A stretch of DNA of 64,000 nucleotides from an uncultured Pontibacter sp. (GTDB lineage: Bacteria > Bacteroidota > Bacteroidia > Cytophagales > Hymenobacteraceae): positions 1 to 64,000 of the forward strand of contig CANMMP010000007.1 of NCBI GenBank assembly GCA_947499125.1, read 5' to 3'. A model generated the notes under the pieces. That model saw nothing but the letters and a program-made list of their open reading frames with translations, was not told where the DNA came from and made no database searches. Below, one piece after another: positions 16,288 to 24,985 of this stretch (the first letter of the stretch is position 1; the number at the start of each line of letters is the position of its first letter). Position numbers and translations under genes: made by a program.

Positions 16288-18111
16288 ATGAAGATTTTTT
16301 TTAGATTACTTGCATTCGCAAAACCTTACAGCCGTTACGTGCCTTCGTATGCGGTGCTGGCTTTGCTTGCAGTTGTTTTCGGCCTGTTAAACTTTACGCT
16401 GCTTATTCCTTTGCTTAATGTTTTGTTCTACCCATCGGCGGAGCAACAACCTATAGAGCCTGAGTTCGCATTAAGCATAAATTACTTAAAGCAGCTTTTT
16501 AATTACTACTTCCATACTATCCGGACTGCTTATGGGCCTAAGGGTGCCTTGCAGTTTGTGTGTGCAGCAATAATTATCTCGGTTTTCCTGTCTAACCTAT
16601 TTAAGTACCTTTCGCAGCGCGTGATGACGGATATGCGCACGGCAGTGGTACGAAACATTCGGCACACACTTTTCGAGAAAGTAACGCAGCTGGATATCGC
16701 TTTCTTTAACAAGCGCCGCAAAGGCGATCTGCTTTCCAGTTTATCAAGTGATGTAAACGAGATTGAGTCGTCGGTTGTAAGTTCGGTGCAGGTGGTTTTC
16801 CGGGAGCCGCTTATGCTGGTGGGTTACATTGTGCTGCTGTTTATGATGTCGGTGGAGTTGACCCTATTTACAATGCTGGTACTACCAATTTCGGGCTTTG
16901 TGATAGCTACCATCTCTAAAAAGCTTCGACGCGATGCCAAGCGTGGCCAGTCTTTATTAGGTAACATCCTGAGCACTATGGAAGAAACCATATCAGGTAA
17001 CCGCATTATAAAGGGCTTTAATGCAGAAGATTATGTACAGGGCAAGTTCGACCATGAGAATAACCAGTATCGCAGAGTGCTGGCATCAGTTTACAATAAA
17101 AAAGAATTAGCCTCCCCTGTTTCTGAGTTTTTGGGAGTTACAGTTGTAGCCGGTATACTTTTATACGGCGGGCAATTAGTACTAGAGAACCGCTCCGACC
17201 TTGATGCAACTGAGTTTATAACTTACATTATACTTTACTCGCAGATACTGGTGCCGGCTAAAAATATGTCGAATGCTTTTACCACGATACAGCGTGGCAT
17301 CGCTTCCGGCGAACGTGTGCTGGGCATCATTGATCACCCGATAGAAATACAGGAAAAACCAAATGCTACACCTGCCCCTGATTTTGCTAAAGGGATAGAG
17401 TACCGGAATGTGTCCTTTTCTTATGGCGAAGATACAGTACTTGATGATGTTTCATTTAACCTGCAGAAGGGTAAGATAATTGCCTTAGTGGGTCCGTCGG
17501 GTTCCGGAAAGTCAACTATAGCCGACCTGCTGCCTCGTTTTTATGATGTAACGGGTGGTCAGATACTAATTGATGGAACAGATGTACGGGATGTAAAATT
17601 GCGCGACCTTCGCAGCCACATGGGTATTGTAACACAGGAGTCGATCCTGTTCAACGATTCTATTTTTAACAACATCGCCTTTAACAAGACCAACGCTACA
17701 GAAGAAGAAGTTATAGCTGCAGCCAAGGTTGCTAACGCCCACGAGTTTATTATGCAAACGCCAGGCGGCTACCAAACCATGATCGGCGACCGCGGAAGCA
17801 GGTTATCGGGTGGGCAGCGCCAGCGCCTGAACATTGCAAGGGCTATACTTAAAAACCCGGACATACTTATACTTGATGAAGCTACTTCGGCGTTAGATAC
17901 GGAGTCGGAGAAACTTGTACAGGAGGCATTAACCAACCTGATGCGGAACCGCACTTCTATCGTTATAGCCCACCGCTTAAGTACCATTCAGCATGCGGAT
18001 GAGATTCTTGTACTGCAAAAAGGCAAAATTGCTGAGCGCGGCACTCACAATGAGTTACTGCAAACCAATGGTTTATATGCTAAGTTAACCCAGATGCAAC
18101 TCGTACAATAA
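16288..18111 (+). CDS. ABC exporter, fused permease and ATPase (MsbA-like)
   Basis: This 607-residue half-transporter has an N-terminal six-helix exporter domain (residues about 15-320) and a C-terminal ATPase. Walker A GPSGSGKST is near residue 402, the LSGGQRQR signature near 505, Walker B ILILDEATSALD near 529 and the H-loop IVIAHRLST near 560. It should work as a homodimer moving a lipid-linked substrate such as lipid A core across the inner membrane. A small membrane protein and gmhA follow, supporting a lipopolysaccharide or surface-glycan role. Confidence 0.9.
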   Translation: MKIFFRLLAFAKPYSRYVPSYAVLALLAVVFGLLNFTLLIPLLNVLFYPSAEQQPIEPEFALSINYLKQLFNYYFHTIRTAYGPKGALQFVCAAIIISVFLSNLFKYLSQRVMTDMRTAVVRNIRHTLFEKVTQLDIAFFNKRRKGDLLSSLSSDVNEIESSVVSSVQVVFREPLMLVGYIVLLFMMSVELTLFTMLVLPISGFVIATISKKLRRDAKRGQSLLGNILSTMEETISGNRIIKGFNAEDYVQGKFDHENNQYRRVLASVYNKKELASPVSEFLGVTVVAGILLYGGQLVLENRSDLDATEFITYIILYSQILVPAKNMSNAFTTIQRGIASGERVLGIIDHPIEIQEKPNATPAPDFAKGIEYRNVSFSYGEDTVLDDVSFNLQKGKIIALVGPSGSGKSTIADLLPRFYDVTGGQILIDGTDVRDVKLRDLRSHMGIVTQESILFNDSIFNNIAFNKTNATEEEVIAAAKVANAHEFIMQTPGGYQTMIGDRGSRLSGGQRQRLNIARAILKNPDILILDEATSALDTESEKLVQEALTNLMRNRTSIVIAHRLSTIQHADEILVLQKGKIAERGTHNELLQTNGLYAKLTQMQLVQ

Positions 18112-18241
18112 CGGAATAATAGTATTATTAGCATCATAATATTCCTTTTTTAAACAATTTAACACAGGGTGTTTTAAAATAAGAATATCTTTTTATAGAT
18201 TTAAAAAGATATGAATGTTTTACCTAACCACACCCTGAAGC

Positions 18242-18589
18242 ATGAGAATACTTAATACTCTTTTTAACATAGTAGCTGTAGCCTACACCCTGACCCTTGT
18301 CCTGATGTTGACGGGCATTGTCAGTGAGAGTGCAATATTCAGCCAGGTAAAGACCGAAGCACAGGTTCTTATACTTTACAAAGTTTTAGCAGGGGCAGGA
18401 GCCCTCATGTTAATTTCTAAAGTAGTACTTAGCAGCCTGTACAGTGGCAACCTGCGTTACGAGAACCATATATCGCAACTAAAAATAAACGACCTTAAGG
18501 TTGAAATTTACGAACGTCGACAGGAATTCAGGAGCAACAACTTCAAAACACAGATAACTGAAGAACGCCTGGAAGCTGCTGCCGTTTAA
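18242..18589 (+). CDS. small two-helix membrane protein, unknown
   Basis: This 115-residue protein has hydrophobic segments at about 5-28 and 44-65. A charged, probably coiled-coil tail follows ([20 protein letters not shown]). I do not recognise a family. It follows the MsbA-like gene by 130 bases and precedes gmhA by 8 bases, so it is almost certainly cotranscribed with gmhA. Confidence 0.8.
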   Translation: MRILNTLFNIVAVAYTLTLVLMLTGIVSESAIFSQVKTEAQVLILYKVLAGAGALMLISKVVLSSLYSGNLRYENHISQLKINDLKVEIYERRQEFRSNNFKTQITEERLEAAAV

Positions 18590-18597
18590 CATACACC

Positions 18598-19170
18598 ATG
18601 ACAACAACCATACTGGCAGAACTGGAGCAGGCACAGCAAACGCTTGCAAACTTTATCTCTGATAAAAATAATATAGCTGCCATAGAACAGGCCGCTAAAT
18701 TAATGGCTGAGGCTATTACAGCCGGAGGCAAAATACTTTCGTGCGGAAACGGTGGCTCGATGTGTGATGCCATGCATTTTGCCGAAGAACTGACCGGCCG
18801 CTACCGCGATAACCGTCGTGCGCTGCCAGCTATTTCTATTTCTGATGTTAGCCACATGAGCTGCGTTGGCAACGACTATGGCTACGATTATGTCTTTTCG
18901 CGTTACGTTGAAGCATTAGGCAACTCCACCGACGTACTATTAGCTATCAGCACCAGTGGCAACTCAGGCAACGTACTTAAAGCTGCCGAAGCTGCTAAAG
19001 CCAAAGGCATGAAAGTAGTAGGCTTAACAGGTAAAGATGGTGGTAAATTAGCCCCGCTTTGCGATGTTGAGATACGTGTTCCGCACATGGGTTACGCTGA
19101 CCGCGTGCAGGAGATCCACATTAAAGTAATACACATACTTATACTTCTGCTGGAGAAACAACTTACATAA
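18598..19170 (+). CDS. gmhA: D-sedoheptulose-7-phosphate isomerase (SIS domain)
   Basis: GmhA converts sedoheptulose 7-phosphate to D-glycero-manno-heptose 7-phosphate, the first step toward ADP- or GDP-heptose for LPS and surface glycans. The 190-residue protein has the SIS phosphate-binding segment [20 protein letters not shown]. The [14 protein letters not shown] loop and the C-terminal catalytic region [12 protein letters not shown] are also present. Length and motifs are typical of the family rather than of generic sugar isomerases. Its context next to an exporter fits envelope glycan synthesis. Confidence 0.88.
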   Translation: MTTTILAELEQAQQTLANFISDKNNIAAIEQAAKLMAEAITAGGKILSCGNGGSMCDAMHFAEELTGRYRDNRRALPAISISDVSHMSCVGNDYGYDYVFSRYVEALGNSTDVLLAISTSGNSGNVLKAAEAAKAKGMKVVGLTGKDGGKLAPLCDVEIRVPHMGYADRVQEIHIKVIHILILLLEKQLT

Positions 19171-19194
19171 ATTTACCACACAAGAATAGATGAG

Positions 19195-19222
19195 AAGGTA
19201 TAGTCGCAGGCTGTACCTTTTT
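19195..19222 (+). terminator. probable terminator after gmhA
   Basis: AAGGTA and TACCTT arms are followed by TTTTTG on the plus strand, 25 bases past the gmhA stop. The stem is short. Confidence 0.5.
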
Positions 19223-19341
19223 GTTGGTTTATACTTTCGCCATTCACCCTCAAATATTTATACTTGCCTTCCGGAATTAATCTTTTGTTAAAGCTGTTCC
19301 GCCTCAAATCAAACTTAACTTATACTTCCTAAGCAGAAAGT

Positions 19342-20880
19342 ATGCTCATTAAAACATTTGGCAGTGCAGTGCAGGGCGTAAACGCCTATACTATAACTGT
19401 AGAGGTCAGCGTAAGTGCAGGCACAAAATATTTCCTTGTTGGCTTACCAGATAATGCTGTAAAAGAAGGCGAACAGCGCATCGAAGCCGCCCTGAAGCAT
19501 TTCCATTACAAAATGCCGCGCCAGAAAGTGGTCATTAACATGGCTCCTGCCGACATCCGGAAAGAAGGCTCTGCTTATGACCTGACCATCGCGATGGGAG
19601 TACTGGCCGCATCGGGGCAGATAGCTCCTGATAAGATAGCGAAGTACATGATCATGGGTGAGTTGTCGCTGGATGGCTCTTTGAGACCTATAAAAGGCGT
19701 GTTGCCGATCGCTATACAAGCCCGTAAAGAAGGCTTTACAGGATTTATACTTCCTGCCCAGAACGCTAATGAAGCAGCTATAGTTAATAACCTTGATATC
19801 ATTCCGGTAAAAACTATAAAAGAGGCGATAGACTTCCTGGATGATAAGCTGCACATAGAGCCGACAGTAGTGAATACCCGCGAGATGTTCCAGAACCAGG
19901 CCGACCTGTATGCTGCCGACTTTGCTGATGTACAAGGTCAGGAAAATATAAAGCGTGCCCTGGAAATTGCCGCAGCCGGAGGCCACAACCTGATCATGAT
20001 AGGCCCTCCCGGAGCCGGTAAAACTATGCTGGCTAAAAGATTACCGTCTATACTTCCGCCACTCTCGATGCACGAGGCACTCGAAACAACCAAGATACAT
20101 TCTGTTGCCGGAAAGCTGGGAGAAACATCATCGCTATTAACAACAAGACCTTACCGTGCGCCGCACCATACTATTTCGGATGTGGCACTGGTAGGTGGTG
20201 GCGGCATACCACAGCCCGGCGAAATATCGCTATCGCATAACGGCGTTCTGTTTTTAGATGAATTGCCGGAGTTTAAGCGTACTGTACTGGAAGTAATGCG
20301 CCAGCCGCTGGAAGAAAGACGAGTTACCATATCCAGAGCTAAAACAACTATAGATTTCCCGGCTAACTTTATGTTGGTTGCCAGCATGAACCCCTGCCCC
20401 TGCGGCTTTTATAATCACCCTGAGAAAGATTGCGTGTGCGGCCCAGGGGTTGTGCAAAGATATTTAAACAAAGTAAGCGGCCCGCTGCTCGACCGTATTG
20501 ACCTGCATGTGGAAGTTACTCCGGTAACTTTTGATGAGATGACTGCTACCCGAAAGTCAGAGGACAGTACAACGGTGCGCGAGCGTGTGATGCAGGCACG
20601 GGATGTACAACAGGAACGTTTTAAAGACTTCCCGCAGATACACTCTAACGCCATGATGCCATCACAGATGGTAAAAGACATTTGCCAGATAAACGAAGCA
20701 GGCAGGACGCTGCTGAAAACTGCCATGGAACGCCTTGGGTTATCAGCGCGTGCTTACGACAGAATATTAAAAGTTAGCCGCACCATAGCCGACCTGGCAG
20801 ACAGTAAAGACATAAAAATTGAGCACCTGGCCGAAGCCATACAATACCGCAGCCTGGACCGCGAAGGATGGGCTGCTTAA
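19342..20880 (+). CDS. YifB family Mg-chelatase-like AAA+ ATPase (ComM-like)
   Basis: This 512-residue protein has the three-part YifB layout. An N-terminal Lon-protease-like fold spans residues 1-165 (GSAYDLTIAMGVLAA). An AAA+ core has Walker A GPPGAGKT near residue 221 and Walker B VLFLDELPEF near 308. A C-terminal Mg-chelatase domain carries the cysteine cluster NPCPCGFYNHPEKDC. In naturally competent bacteria ComM drives branch migration during transformation, but most bacteria carry the gene without a known role. It is monocistronic with a terminator downstream. Confidence 0.93.
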   Translation: MLIKTFGSAVQGVNAYTITVEVSVSAGTKYFLVGLPDNAVKEGEQRIEAALKHFHYKMPRQKVVINMAPADIRKEGSAYDLTIAMGVLAASGQIAPDKIAKYMIMGELSLDGSLRPIKGVLPIAIQARKEGFTGFILPAQNANEAAIVNNLDIIPVKTIKEAIDFLDDKLHIEPTVVNTREMFQNQADLYAADFADVQGQENIKRALEIAAAGGHNLIMIGPPGAGKTMLAKRLPSILPPLSMHEALETTKIHSVAGKLGETSSLLTTRPYRAPHHTISDVALVGGGGIPQPGEISLSHNGVLFLDELPEFKRTVLEVMRQPLEERRVTISRAKTTIDFPANFMLVASMNPCPCGFYNHPEKDCVCGPGVVQRYLNKVSGPLLDRIDLHVEVTPVTFDEMTATRKSEDSTTVRERVMQARDVQQERFKDFPQIHSNAMMPSQMVKDICQINEAGRTLLKTAMERLGLSARAYDRILKVSRTIADLADSKDIKIEHLAEAIQYRSLDREGWAA

Positions 20881-20924
20881 GCCAGTTTCGTCAATTTATA
20901 AGGCTCTAACTCACAATCACTTTT

Positions 20925-20957
20925 ACATCGCTATATCTATTTAAGGTATAGCGATGT
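20925..20957 (+). terminator. terminator after yifB-like gene
   Basis: ACATCGCTATA and TATAGCGATGT are 11-bp perfect arms followed by TTTGTTTG on the plus strand. Confidence 0.8.
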
Positions 20958-21107
20958 TTTGTTTGTATCCTTCCTGTTCATACTTACCCTACAGGTAGCA
21001 CTGCTTCCTAAAATCCGGAAACATTATCTATACTTTTCTGTACACATTGCGTAATAGGCTTACGTCGGGCTAACTAGCCTACGTTGTTTAACAAAAGAGA
21101 ATTAGAA

Positions 21108-21677
21108 ATGAAAAAGTACCTTATATTATTTGTATTTGCGTTAGTGGCAACAATTTCGGCTCAGGCCCAGGTTGGTATTGGCCTTAGAGTTGGTGCAAAC
21201 TATTCGAACCTGAGAGGCGACGATGCTCCTGACCTTGACAGAGTGATTGGCGGACATGCCGGCCTTACAGCAAACATTCCTATTTCAGCTGATAACTTTT
21301 TTGCGGTGCAGCCAGAACTACTTTTCTCGATGAAAGGTGCTAAGAATGATGCAACAGATACAGACTTACGTTTATACTACATTGATATTCCTGTATTAGC
21401 CCGTATAAATGCGGCTCCTTTATACTTTGAGTTTGGCCCGCAACTATCCGTTAACCTCGGCGACAATGTGGATGATGCTGACCTCGATGGTTTTGAGCCG
21501 GATTATAAAAGAACCGGATTTGGTTATGTAGCCGGCCTTGGTATTGGCACCCCGATGGGTGTAAGCCTGGGTATCCGGTACAACAGCGACTTATCTAAAC
21601 TTTATGATGAAGGTGATGCCAAAATTCATAACGATGTATTTATGCTAACACTTGGCTATACGATCGGAGCAAGATAA
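21108..21677 (+). CDS. outer-membrane beta-barrel (porin-like) protein 1
   Basis: The 189-residue product begins MKKYLILFVFALVATISAQAQ, a signal peptide ending AQAQ; an ATG eight codons earlier is not used. The mature part (VGIGLRVGANYSNLRGDD, FAVQPELLFSMKGA, FEFGPQLSVNLGD, TLGYTIGAR) follows the eight-stranded barrel pattern of the PF13568 family and ends in an aromatic-poor strand with a C-terminal Arg. It is a tandem paralogue of 21991-22650. Substrate and ligand are unknown. Confidence 0.88.
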   Translation: MKKYLILFVFALVATISAQAQVGIGLRVGANYSNLRGDDAPDLDRVIGGHAGLTANIPISADNFFAVQPELLFSMKGAKNDATDTDLRLYYIDIPVLARINAAPLYFEFGPQLSVNLGDNVDDADLDGFEPDYKRTGFGYVAGLGIGTPMGVSLGIRYNSDLSKLYDEGDAKIHNDVFMLTLGYTIGAR

Positions 21678-21710
21678 TCTGCCTTAGTACAATCTAAAAC
21701 TATGAAAATG

Positions 21711-21736
21711 GAAAGCCCGGCAGATGTCGGGCTTTC
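21711..21736 (+). terminator. terminator after beta-barrel gene 1
   Basis: GAAAGCCCG and CGGGCTTTC arms with an 8-base loop are followed by TTATTTATGG. It separates the paralogous barrel genes. Confidence 0.75.
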
Positions 21737-21990
21737 TTATTTATGGTGCCTGTAAAAGCACAGGTACTTTATTAGTGTGTGATATATAGCATCAAACTAT
21801 ATTTTGGCATTGTTGTTGTAAATGAGATCTCAGATTGCAATCGTAGTAACTGGCCAGGCGAAAATTTTATAGTTGCGCCTCAGCCAGTTGCGTTTTAAGC
21901 CTGAAACTTAACAAAGATCACACACTAAAAACTATGAAAGGGCCGTATAGGCCTCATCAGATTAACTAAAACTTTAAAACTATTAAGATC
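21737..21990. other. intergenic region before beta-barrel gene 2
   Basis: With the terminator this makes a 313-base gap. It holds no reading frame of note; the last 60 bases contain CCGTATAGGCCTCATC and A-rich leader sequence before the ATG at 21991. I could not identify a confident -33/-7 pair. Confidence 0.5.
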
Positions 21991-22650
21991 ATGAAAAAAC
22001 TATTGTTCATATTTTCTGTAATGCTTGCCAGTGCAACTGCCGTACAGGCACAGTCGGGTTTCGGTATCAGAGGCGGTGCAAACATGTCTAATATTTCCGG
22101 TGACCTGCGCAACGAAGATAATTTTGAAAACAAGTGGGGCTTCCACGGAGGTATCACTTACAACATTGGTATAGTTGGCGATTTCTTCTCCATTCAGCCG
22201 GAGCTTTTATACTCACAGAAAGGATTTAAAAATGCTGACACTGAATTTGAAGTGGATGGCTTTAGCTACAAGCGTACCGGTAAGGTAAACTATAATTACC
22301 TCGACCTGCCAGTAATGGCTAAGATAAAAGCCGGCCCTATCTATTTCGAAGGTGGTCCACAGGCATCGTACCTGCTAAATGTAAACAACGAAACTAAGAC
22401 CTACCTGAATGGCAGCCTGCAAACTACCGAACGTGACGAGAAAGACAAAGACGGACTGAAGGAATTTGAATTTGGCTATGCAGCCGGTTTAGGTTTTGCT
22501 TTAGGTAACAGCGTTAACCTGGGCGTACGTTACAACGGCAGCTTCAGCGATTTTGTGGATGAGGACGTAAACTTTGATGGCGACATTACCAACGCGCGTC
22601 ATTCTACGATCATGTTCACGCTTGGCTTTACTATTCCTTCAACCAGATAA
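21991..22650 (+). CDS. outer-membrane beta-barrel (porin-like) protein 2
   Basis: This 219-residue paralogue of the previous barrel protein begins MKKLLFIFSVMLASATAVQAQ (signal peptide). It shares SGFGIRGGANMSNISGD, FSIQPELLYSQKGF and LDLPVMAKIKAGPIYFEGGP with it. A longer charged loop (ETKTYLNGSLQTTERDEKDK, about residues 133-153) is the main difference. The protein ends IMFTLGFTIPSTR. Both should insert in the outer membrane through BAM. The terminator downstream is shared with the convergent peptidase. Confidence 0.88.
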   Translation: MKKLLFIFSVMLASATAVQAQSGFGIRGGANMSNISGDLRNEDNFENKWGFHGGITYNIGIVGDFFSIQPELLYSQKGFKNADTEFEVDGFSYKRTGKVNYNYLDLPVMAKIKAGPIYFEGGPQASYLLNVNNETKTYLNGSLQTTERDEKDKDGLKEFEFGYAAGLGFALGNSVNLGVRYNGSFSDFVDEDVNFDGDITNARHSTIMFTLGFTIPSTR

Positions 22651-22678
22651 TTTATACCTGACAGTTTCTGAATACTAC

Positions 22679-22729
22679 CTATAAAAGAAATCCCCGGCGC
22701 TACTACAGCGCCGGGGATTTCTTTTATAG
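22679..22729. terminator. bidirectional terminator, 23-bp perfect stem
   Basis: The arms from CTATAAAAGAAATCC to CGGCGCT and their exact complement enclose a 5-base loop (ACTAC). It lies between convergent barrel and peptidase genes. The stem foot carries the CTATA word so common in this window. Confidence 0.9.
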
Positions 22730-22743
22730 GCTATAGTTTATAC

Positions 22744-24105
22744 TTACTTGCTCATTTCAGCATAATACTGGTAGAACAATGGAATGGTCTCAATGCCTTT
22801 CATATAGTTGAATACACCAAAGTTCTCGTTCGGCGAGTGTATCGCATCGCTGTCCAGGCCAAAGCCCATCAACACCGAATCTAAACCAAGCTCTGATTTA
22901 AACATCGCAACTATAGGAATAGAACCACCGCTACGCACAGGTATAGGTTTAATACCGAAGGTATCAGCATAAGCTTTTGCAGCTGCCTGGTACGCTACCG
23001 AATCGGTTGGAGTAACTACAGGCTCACCACCATGGTGCGGCTTTACAACTACTTTTACACTGCCAGGAGCTATACTTTCAAAATGCTTTGTAAACTTCTC
23101 TGTAATTTCTGCAGATGCCTGGTTAGGCACTAAGCGCATCGATATTTTGGCATAAGCTTTTGACGGGATAACTGTTTTGGCACCCTCGCCTGTGTAACCA
23201 CCCCAGATTCCGTTCACGTCCAGCGTAGGACGGATAGAGTTACGCTCCATAGTAGAATAGCCGTCTTCGCCGTGCACATCGGTTAAGTCCAGCGCCTGCT
23301 TATACTTATCCAGGCTAAAAGGTGCGCGGGCCATCTCAGCACGTTCTTCCTGGCTCAGGTCCTGTACATTATCGTAAAAGCCCGGTATGGTTATGCGGTT
23401 CTGCTCATCGTGCAGCGAAGCGATCATTTTGCAAAGTATATTTATCGGGTTAGCAACAGCACCGCCATATAAGCCCGAGTGCAGGTCGCGGTTAGGTCCT
23501 GTAACTTCCACCTCCATATAGCTCATACCACGCAGGCCTGTCGTTATAGATGGCGTATCGTTGCCCAGCATACCTGTGTCCGATATCAGGATCACGTCGG
23601 CTGCCAGCTTGCTTTTATTGTTCTTTACAAATGTTGCCAGGTTTTCAGAACCAACTTCCTCTTCCCCTTCTATCATAAACTTCACGTTGCAAGGCAGGTT
23701 GTTGGTACGCATCATCACCTCAAACGCTTTTACGTGCATGTACATCTGGCCTTTGTCGTCGCAGGCACCACGCGCGAATATCTTACCATCTTTAATTACC
23801 GGCTCAAACGGAGGTGAATGCCAAAGCTCGTAAGGGTCGGCAGGTTGCACGTCGTAGTGGCCATACACCAGCACAGTTGGCAGGCTTGGGTCAATTATCT
23901 TTTCTCCGTAAACGATTGGGTAACCGGCCGTTTCGCATAGTTCTACCTTATCGGCTCCGGCTTCTTCCAGACGGGCTCTCACAAATTCTGCAGTACGAAT
24001 TACATCCTGCTTAAATTTAGGATCAGCACTAACCGATGGGATACGCAACATATCCAGCAGTTCATCCAGAAACCGGTCTTTGTTCTCAGCGATATAGTTA
24101 TTCAT
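22744..24105 (-). CDS. M20 family dipeptidase
   Basis: This 453-residue di-zinc metallopeptidase has GHYDVQP (first zinc His and Asp, near residue 86), ARGACDDKGQ (bridging Asp), MIEGEEEVGS (catalytic Glu pair), ISDTG and DAIHSPNENF (last His). These match the M20/M25/M40 dipeptidase subfamily related to carnosinase. No signal peptide is seen, so it is cytoplasmic and probably recycles di- and tripeptides. A separate hairpin at 24139-24172 isolates it from plsY upstream. Confidence 0.92.
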   Translation of the reverse strand: MNNYIAENKDRFLDELLDMLRIPSVSADPKFKQDVIRTAEFVRARLEEAGADKVELCETAGYPIVYGEKIIDPSLPTVLVYGHYDVQPADPYELWHSPPFEPVIKDGKIFARGACDDKGQMYMHVKAFEVMMRTNNLPCNVKFMIEGEEEVGSENLATFVKNNKSKLAADVILISDTGMLGNDTPSITTGLRGMSYMEVEVTGPNRDLHSGLYGGAVANPINILCKMIASLHDEQNRITIPGFYDNVQDLSQEERAEMARAPFSLDKYKQALDLTDVHGEDGYSTMERNSIRPTLDVNGIWGGYTGEGAKTVIPSKAYAKISMRLVPNQASAEITEKFTKHFESIAPGSVKVVVKPHHGGEPVVTPTDSVAYQAAAKAYADTFGIKPIPVRSGGSIPIVAMFKSELGLDSVLMGFGLDSDAIHSPNENFGVFNYMKGIETIPLFYQYYAEMSK

Positions 24106-24138
24106 CTTTTATACTTTTGTTTGATTTAAAATTAATAA

Positions 24139-24172
24139 AAAATGCCACCCTTACAGCAAAGAGTGGCATTTT
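24139..24172 (-). terminator. terminator after plsY
   Basis: AAAATGCCAC and GTGGCATTTT are 10-bp arms. On the minus strand the second arm ends in a T-run, 25 bases past the plsY stop. Confidence 0.8.
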
Positions 24173-24196
24173 GATTTATCTGCATCTGTTTTATAC

Positions 24197-24847
24197 TTAC
24201 TTTTTACGACCGATCGTGATGTTGGCCTTGCTTTCTTCGCCGGCTATTAAGCGGTTAATATTTTTGCGGTGCGTTATTACTACTACAGCAAAAAGTATAA
24301 ATCCGAAAATGATCAGGATCGGGTTATCCGGGTGGAAACGTGGGTGCAGTAACAACAGCATCGGGAAAGATAAGGCACCAAGTATAGAACCCAGCGAAAC
24401 ATACTTCGAAACAAAGAGCACCACCACAAAAACACCGATACAAACCAGGGCCACTTCCGGCTGAATGGCCAGCATCATACCTAACAAAGTAGCAACGCCT
24501 TTACCGCCTTTAAAGCGCTCGTATACCGGGAAAATATGGCCAACTACAGCCAGCATACCTAAACCTAACTGGTAATAAACTATAGAATGATCCTCAGGTA
24601 TAGCATTAAAAACTACCAGCAGACCAGCCAGCGAAGTGGCTGCCCAACCTTTTAAAATATCGATCAGCATTACAATAGAGCCCGGCTTTTTGCCCAGTAC
24701 CCTGAAAGTGTTTGTTGCACCGGAGTTACCGCTGCCATGCTGCCTGATGTCGATACCGTAATACCATTTACCAAGCCAAACTGCCGTACAAATAGAGCCA
24801 ATAAGATATGCCGCTACAAAAACTATAGCTATAAGTAGTATATTCAT
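24197..24847 (-). CDS. plsY: acyl phosphate:glycerol-3-phosphate acyltransferase
   Basis: PlsY transfers the acyl group of acyl-phosphate to glycerol 3-phosphate, the first step of phospholipid synthesis, at the inner membrane. The 216-residue protein has five hydrophobic segments and the conserved cytoplasmic motifs GSGNSGATNTFRVLG (near residue 37) and RFKGGKGVATLLG (near residue 112). A C-terminal helix ends in a basic tail. It lies 138 bases downstream of the 1599-residue gene, which may or may not share its transcript. Confidence 0.95.
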   Translation of the reverse strand: MNILLIAIVFVAAYLIGSICTAVWLGKWYYGIDIRQHGSGNSGATNTFRVLGKKPGSIVMLIDILKGWAATSLAGLLVVFNAIPEDHSIVYYQLGLGMLAVVGHIFPVYERFKGGKGVATLLGMMLAIQPEVALVCIGVFVVVLFVSKYVSLGSILGALSFPMLLLLHPRFHPDNPILIIFGFILFAVVVITHRKNINRLIAGEESKANITIGRKK

Positions 24848-24985
24848 TAATCTTTTATGCGTTTTTAAGTTAGCCGATGTTGCGCTTACTAACAGCGCGA
24901 TGGCCTTTAGAAGTTCAAATATAGATAAATCTTAATTTAAATCTAAAAGCCACCACCTGATAATTGGTATACGCTACATGTATGC

